NCBI RefSeq assembly: GCF_002220095.1
Contig: NZ_CP022372.1
Coordinates: forward strand, 840,501 to 904,500
Length of the DNA: 64,000 nt
Source of the DNA: Bosea sp. AS-1
Lineage (GTDB): Bacteria; Pseudomonadota; Alphaproteobacteria; Rhizobiales; Beijerinckiaceae
Reading direction: 5' to 3'
The translations under genes were made by a program, and so were the position numbers. The notes beneath the pieces were generated by a model. That model saw only the letters and a list, made by a program, of their open reading frames with translations, was not told the origin of the DNA and ran no database searches. Shown piece by piece: positions 60,326 to 64,000 of the stretch (position 1 is the first letter of the stretch; each line of letters opens with the position of its first letter).

Positions 60326-61495
60326 TCAGAGCCAGCGGCGCTCCGCCGACGAGGCGACGGCTCGTTCGATGAAGTGCACGCCGCGTGCACCGTCCGCTAC
60401 GGTCGGGTAATCGGCGTCGAGTGGATCGGCCGTGACACCTGCGCGGCGAGCACGAATGTCCGCGAAGATGCCGCGATAGACGTTGGCGAAAGCCTCGATG
60501 AAGCCTTCGGGATGGCCGGAAGGCAGCCGTACCGCGCGCCGAGCCGCATCGCCGAGCCAGGGCGAGGCGCGCGTCAGGATCTCGGTCGGGCCGTCAAGGC
60601 GGTAGTGGACGAGGCGGTTCGGTTCCTCCTGCCGCCATTCCAGCGTGCCGCGCTCGCCGGTGACTCTCAGCCGGAGGTCGTTTTCGAGCCCGGCATTGAT
60701 CTGCGAGGCGACCAGGACACCGCGTGCACCACCCTCGAAGCGCAGCAGCATGCTGGCGTCGTCATCGAGCGCGCGGCCCGGCACGAGGGCGCCGAGATCG
60801 GCAACGAGCTCCTCGATGGCCAGGCCCGTCACGGTCGAGATCAGGTTCTCGGCATGGGAGCCGATGTCGCCCAGCGCGCCGGCGATGCCGCTGCGGGCGG
60901 GGTCGGTACGCCAACCGGCCTGCTTGTTGCCAGTGCTCTCAAGAGCGGTGGCGAGCCAGCCCTGATTATATTCGACCACGACCTTGCGGGTGGCGCCGAG
61001 TGAGCCGGAGCGCACCATCTCGCGCGCTTGCCGGACCATTGGGTAGCCGGTGTAGTTATAGGTGACGCCGAAGACGCCGCCTTGCTCCGCGACGGTCGCC
61101 ACGAGCGTGTCGGCCTGCACGCTCGTATGTACCAGCGGCTTGTCGCAGACGACGTTGAAGCTGGCGGCCGCGAAGGCCTGGGCGATCGGGAAATGGCTGT
61201 CGGTCGGCGTGACGATGACGACCGCGTCGACGCGCTCGGCCGGTGGGCGCTTCAGTTCCGCGTCCAGAAGAGCCTGCCAGCTCGGATGGTTGTTATCCTC
61301 GGTCAGGCCGAGCGCACGGCCCGAGGCGAGGGCCTTTTCCGGCGTTGCGGACAGAGCTCCCGCGGCAAGTTCCGCCAGCCCGTCGAGCGCAATGGCGTGG
61401 CGGTGCACCGCGCCGATGAAGGCACCGTGACCGCCGCCGACCATGGCGTAGCGCAACCGGGGCGGGATTTCGTCGTTCATCGGCCTGTCCGTCAT
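60326..61495 (-). CDS. Gfo/Idh/MocA-family oxidoreductase
   Basis: A 389-residue NAD(P)-dependent sugar or inositol dehydrogenase. The Rossmann motif is [15 protein letters not shown], the catalytic lysine is in [11 protein letters not shown] (usual EKP, here DKP), and [12 protein letters not shown] holds the conserved histidine. The gene lies downstream of a ribose-type ABC importer on the same strand, separated by a hairpin, so it is likely the first catabolic enzyme for the imported sugar or polyol. Confidence 0.91.
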   Translation of the reverse strand: MTDRPMNDEIPPRLRYAMVGGGHGAFIGAVHRHAIALDGLAELAAGALSATPEKALASGRALGLTEDNNHPSWQALLDAELKRPPAERVDAVVIVTPTDSHFPIAQAFAAASFNVVCDKPLVHTSVQADTLVATVAEQGGVFGVTYNYTGYPMVRQAREMVRSGSLGATRKVVVEYNQGWLATALESTGNKQAGWRTDPARSGIAGALGDIGSHAENLISTVTGLAIEELVADLGALVPGRALDDDASMLLRFEGGARGVLVASQINAGLENDLRLRVTGERGTLEWRQEEPNRLVHYRLDGPTEILTRASPWLGDAARRAVRLPSGHPEGFIEAFANVYRGIFADIRARRAGVTADPLDADYPTVADGARGVHFIERAVASSAERRWL

Positions 61496-61503
61496 GATGC
61501 GGG

Positions 61504-61528
61504 CGGCCGCTCCACGACGGAGCGGCCG
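61504..61528 (-). terminator. 10-bp hairpin between receptor and dehydrogenase genes
   Basis: cggccgctcc (61504-61513) pairs perfectly with ggagcggccg (61519-61528) around acgac. It falls in the 48-base gap after the sugar receptor gene in the direction of transcription. Such a hairpin often stabilises the receptor message or reduces downstream expression rather than ending the operon. Confidence 0.5.
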
Positions 61529-61543
61529 GGATCTGTCGTTCGC

Positions 61544-62509
61544 TCAGAACGGCGAGTCGGGGTGGTAGAACTCCTTGGCGTTGCTCTTGTCGATCAGCAC
61601 CGAGGGGATGATGGTGGTGGCCGGCAGCTTCTCGCCCTTGAGGCGCGCCTCGGCCGTCAGCTTGATCGCGTCGTAGATGAATTTCGGCGAGTAGCTGACA
61701 TTGGCCTGGATGCGCGGATCCTTGCCGTCGAGGATGATCTTGACCATGTCCTTGGCACCGGCACCGCCGAAGATGATCTTGATATCCTTGCGGCCGGCCT
61801 GGTCGATGGCGCGGATCGCTCCGAAGGCCATGTCGTCGTCGGCGGCCCAGAAAGCGTCGATGTCCTTGAAGCGGGTCAGGAAGTCCTGCGTGACCTTGTA
61901 GGCGTCGTCGCGGTTCCAGTTGGCGAACTTGGCATCAAGCAGTTTGATGTCGGGGTGGCCCTTGAGCACGCCGCTGAAGGCATCCATGCGCTCGGTGTCG
62001 AGCGTGGTCGGGATGCCGCGCAGCGCAACGACCGTGCCCTTTCCGCCCAGAGTCTTGGCGATGTATTCGGCCGGGATCTTGCCGAAGGCGGTGTTGTCGC
62101 CGGCGACATAGGCATCCTGCGCCGAGGTATCGGTCAGGCCACGGTCGACCACCGTCACATAGGCGCCCTTGGCCTTCACATTAGCGACAGGCCGGGTCAG
62201 CGCTGCGGACTCGAAGGGGAAGACGACGAGCGCGTTGATCTTGTTGACCGTGCTCAGGTCCTGGAGCTGGTTGGCCTGCTCGGTCGCGTTGGCGGCAGTG
62301 CGGATCGTGATCTTGAGATCCTTGTGCTTGGCCTCGAGATCCTTCTTGGCCTGGTTGGCCCAGTAGTTGATGCCGCCCATGAAGCTGTGCGTCGCGGCGG
62401 GAATGGAGACGCCGAGATTGACCGGCTCGGCGGCGGCGCCACTCGCCGCGAAGGCGAGGCCCGCGGCCGTGGCGGCGAGCAAGAGGCTGCGTCTGGTCTG
62501 CTTGGACAT
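61544..62509 (-). CDS. Sugar ABC transporter substrate-binding protein (RbsB-like)
   Basis: A 321-residue periplasmic receptor of the peripla_BP_4 fold with signal peptide ([20 protein letters not shown], cleavage near AAA). The segments [20 protein letters not shown] and [17 protein letters not shown] are typical. The ATG at 62509 follows gggagag; the overlapping 597-codon frame is a shadow of the permease. It lies between the permease and the dehydrogenase. The ligand is a pentose, polyol or inositol, not further resolved. Confidence 0.91.
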   Translation of the reverse strand: MSKQTRRSLLLAATAAGLAFAASGAAAEPVNLGVSIPAATHSFMGGINYWANQAKKDLEAKHKDLKITIRTAANATEQANQLQDLSTVNKINALVVFPFESAALTRPVANVKAKGAYVTVVDRGLTDTSAQDAYVAGDNTAFGKIPAEYIAKTLGGKGTVVALRGIPTTLDTERMDAFSGVLKGHPDIKLLDAKFANWNRDDAYKVTQDFLTRFKDIDAFWAADDDMAFGAIRAIDQAGRKDIKIIFGGAGAKDMVKIILDGKDPRIQANVSYSPKFIYDAIKLTAEARLKGEKLPATTIIPSVLIDKSNAKEFYHPDSPF

Positions 62510-62535
62510 CGCTTCTCTCCCTATGTCGACCGCCC

Positions 62536-63555
62536 TCAGCGGCGGCCTTTCTGCAAAAACGCGACGGTGATGATGACGAAGCCCTGCACGGCGGCGTTGA
62601 GATAGACGCTGATCAGGCTGGTCAGATTGAGGATGTTGCTGATCACCGAGAGCAAGATCGCGCCGACGACCGTGCCGGTGATGCTGCCATGGCCGCCCTT
62701 GAGTGCGGCGCCGCCGACGATGACCGCCGCGATCGCCTCCAGTTCCCAGAGCAGGCCGGTGGTCGGCGAGGCCGAGCCCAGCCGCGGCACGTAGAACAGC
62801 GTGGCGATGCCGACGCAGATGCCGAGCAGCATGTAGGTCAGGATCTTGACGCGCTCGACATTCACCGCCGCATAGCGCGCCACGGTCTCGTTGGAACCGA
62901 TCGCCTGGACATGCCGGCCATAGGCGGTCTTGTTCAGGATTGTCGCGCCGATCAGCGCGACGACGAGGAAGGCGATGACCGGCACCGGCACGCCGAGCAC
63001 ATTGCCGTAATAGGCCGGCGCATAAAGGTCGGCGAGGCTGTTCTCCAGCGTCAGCGCTCCGCCATCGGCGAAATAGGTCAGGTAGGCACGGTAGATGCCG
63101 AGCGTGCCGAGCGTGACGATGAATGGCTCGATCCGGCCCTTCGCGATCAGCACGCCCTGGATCAGGCCGAAGATGCCGCCGAGCAGGATGGCGAGCCCGG
63201 CACCGAGCACGACCGCTCCGAGCGGGGAACCCAGCGCGCCCGCCGCCCAGTTGATGAACATGATGACGCAGCCGGCGATCAGTGCTGCCATCGAGCCGAC
63301 CGAGAGGTCGATGCCTCCCAGGATGATGACGAAGCACATCCCGACCGCGATGATGCCGATGAAGGCGGTGCGAGTGAGCACGTTGAGTGCGTTGTCGAGC
63401 GTGGCGAAATCGCCGTTCAGCCCGGCGCCCACGATGCAGAGCACGATGAGGCCGATGACCGGGCCAAAGCTGGCGAGCCGGTCGGAGAAAGACGGACCGG
63501 CCTCGGCGCGGCGCGTCTCGCTCACTGGAGCGGCTGCGGTCTCAGGCTGCGACAT
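62536..63555 (-). CDS. Sugar ABC transporter permease (RbsC-like)
   Basis: A 339-residue membrane protein of the BPD_transp_2 family with about eight to ten spans. It contains [21 protein letters not shown] (in part) and [22 protein letters not shown]. The start overlaps the stop of the ATPase gene by 14 bases, so translation is coupled. It is the pore of the ribose-type importer. Confidence 0.92.
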   Translation of the reverse strand: MSQPETAAAPVSETRRAEAGPSFSDRLASFGPVIGLIVLCIVGAGLNGDFATLDNALNVLTRTAFIGIIAVGMCFVIILGGIDLSVGSMAALIAGCVIMFINWAAGALGSPLGAVVLGAGLAILLGGIFGLIQGVLIAKGRIEPFIVTLGTLGIYRAYLTYFADGGALTLENSLADLYAPAYYGNVLGVPVPVIAFLVVALIGATILNKTAYGRHVQAIGSNETVARYAAVNVERVKILTYMLLGICVGIATLFYVPRLGSASPTTGLLWELEAIAAVIVGGAALKGGHGSITGTVVGAILLSVISNILNLTSLISVYLNAAVQGFVIITVAFLQKGRR

Positions 63556-64000
63556 GTCGGGCTCCCGTTGCGTGAGCGATCATGGTCTCCTCGGTCATCT
63601 CCGCGCCTTCGACGGTCGCGACCAGCCGGCCGGAGCGCATCACCGCGACGCGATGGGCAAGCCCGATCAATTCGATCAGCTCGGACGAGATCACGACGAC
63701 CGCGAGCCCCTGGCGGGCGAGTTGATGGATCAGGCCATAGATCTCGCGCTTCGCTCCGACATCGACGCCGCGCGTCGGCTCGTCGAGGATCAGCACGCGC
63801 GGCTTCGGGTGCAGCACCTTGGCGAGCGCCAGCTTCTGCTGGTTGCCGCCTGACAGGGCGGCGGCCCTGGCCGAGAGCGATCCGGTGCGGATGCCGAAGG
63901 TCTCGACCGCGCCTTCCAGCGCCTTGCGTTCGGCGCCGTGGTCCAGCCAGGGGCGTGCATATTGCTTGAGCGCCATCAGGGTCAGGTTTGGCGCGAGCGG
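63542..64000 (-). CDS. C-terminal part of a sugar ABC transporter ATP-binding protein (RbsA-like)
   Basis: The visible 152 residues are the second nucleotide-binding domain of an RbsA/XylG-type double ATPase: signature [19 protein letters not shown], Walker [18 protein letters not shown] and the closing switch region [14 protein letters not shown]. The frame is open to the right edge (64000), so the N-terminal domain and the gene start are outside. It overlaps the permease gene by 14 bases. Confidence 0.9.
   Translation of the reverse strand, partial: PLAPNLTLMALKQYARPWLDHGAERKALEGAVETFGIRTGSLSARAAALSGGNQQKLALAKVLHPKPRVLILDEPTRGVDVGAKREIYGLIHQLARQGLAVVVISSELIELIGLAHRVAVMRSGRLVATVEGAEMTEETMIAHATGARHVAA

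Noticed and set aside
61544..63337. 597-codon frame over the sugar receptor and permease
   Set aside because: Residues before position 62509 are low-complexity Arg/Ala-rich translation of the permease gene in another frame; the receptor with signal peptide starts at 62509.
1..64000. tRNA, rRNA, CRISPR arrays, insertion sequences, phage or toxin-antitoxin genes
   Set aside because: I looked for these and saw no transposase, integrase, spaced repeat arrays or structural RNA other than the FMN riboswitch.

Overview
The window is high-G+C DNA from a free-living alphaproteobacterium, most likely of the Hyphomicrobiales and Bosea-like. This is an inference from the type-II lumazine synthase (RibH2), a consensus CtrA box, the number of ABC importers and FCD/XRE-cupin/MocR regulators, and the overall gene style. 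No database search was possible. There are no rRNA, tRNA, CRISPR or insertion sequence features that I can see. Most of the window is accessory catabolic DNA: cassettes of an importer, enzymes and a dedicated regulator.

Region by region: (1) 1-2.4 kb holds the start of a divergent gene, a MocR regulator and an FMN riboswitch controlling ribH2, with a visible Shine-Dalgarno-sequestering hairpin. (2) 2.5-11.8 kb holds two divergent operons. The minus-strand operon is a polar amino acid ABC importer followed by two inositol-monophosphatase-family phosphatases. The plus-strand operon has a MocR-like regulator that has lost its PLP lysine, a 2-keto-4-pentenoate-hydratase-like enzyme, an aminotransferase and an RraA-type aldolase. 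(3) 11.9-13.3 kb is a compact RNB ribonuclease. (4) 13.5-20.6 kb has an FCD-GntR regulator divergent from a NitT/TauT-type importer, an IlvD/Edd dehydratase, an RraA-family protein and a DHDPS-family lyase on the other strand. This looks like sugar-acid catabolism. (5) 20.9-28.2 kb is a more A+T-rich sensory island. It contains a frameshifted DosC-like globin-coupled GGDEF protein, a multi-pass chemoreceptor, a small unknown protein, a soluble double-PAS chemoreceptor ending in a CheR-tethering pentapeptide, and an intact DosC-like protein with a complete heme pocket but a degenerate GGDEF domain. (6) 28.4-33.3 kb is a second NitT/TauT importer, paralogous to that in region 4, divergent from a TctD/TctE-like two-component system.

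(7) 33.4-38.1 kb is a polar amino acid importer operon with an XRE-cupin regulator and an opine dehydrogenase inside it. (8) 38.4-41.5 kb has a DMT exporter divergent from an Lrp regulator, a 59-residue membrane protein and a PatB-like C-S lyase. (9) 41.7-48.4 kb has an XRE-cupin regulator divergent from a dipeptide-type importer without ATPases, a DAO-family oxidase and GhrA. (10) 48.4-50.7 kb has an isolated acyl carrier protein/ketosynthase pair and a DUF3597 protein. (11) 51.0-58.3 kb has a three-subunit molybdenum hydroxylase (Tat-exported large subunit, 2Fe-2S subunit, triheme cytochrome c), an amidohydrolase and an FCD regulator with an atypical DNA-binding domain. (12) 58.3-64 kb has a DsbA-NhaA fusion antiporter and the end of a ribose-type importer operon with a Gfo/Idh/MocA dehydrogenase.

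The best candidates for undescribed biology are the 2.5-11.8 kb catabolic system with its PLP-less MocR, the heme-sensor/chemoreceptor island at 21-28 kb, and the orphan ACP-KS pair at 48.4-49.9 kb.
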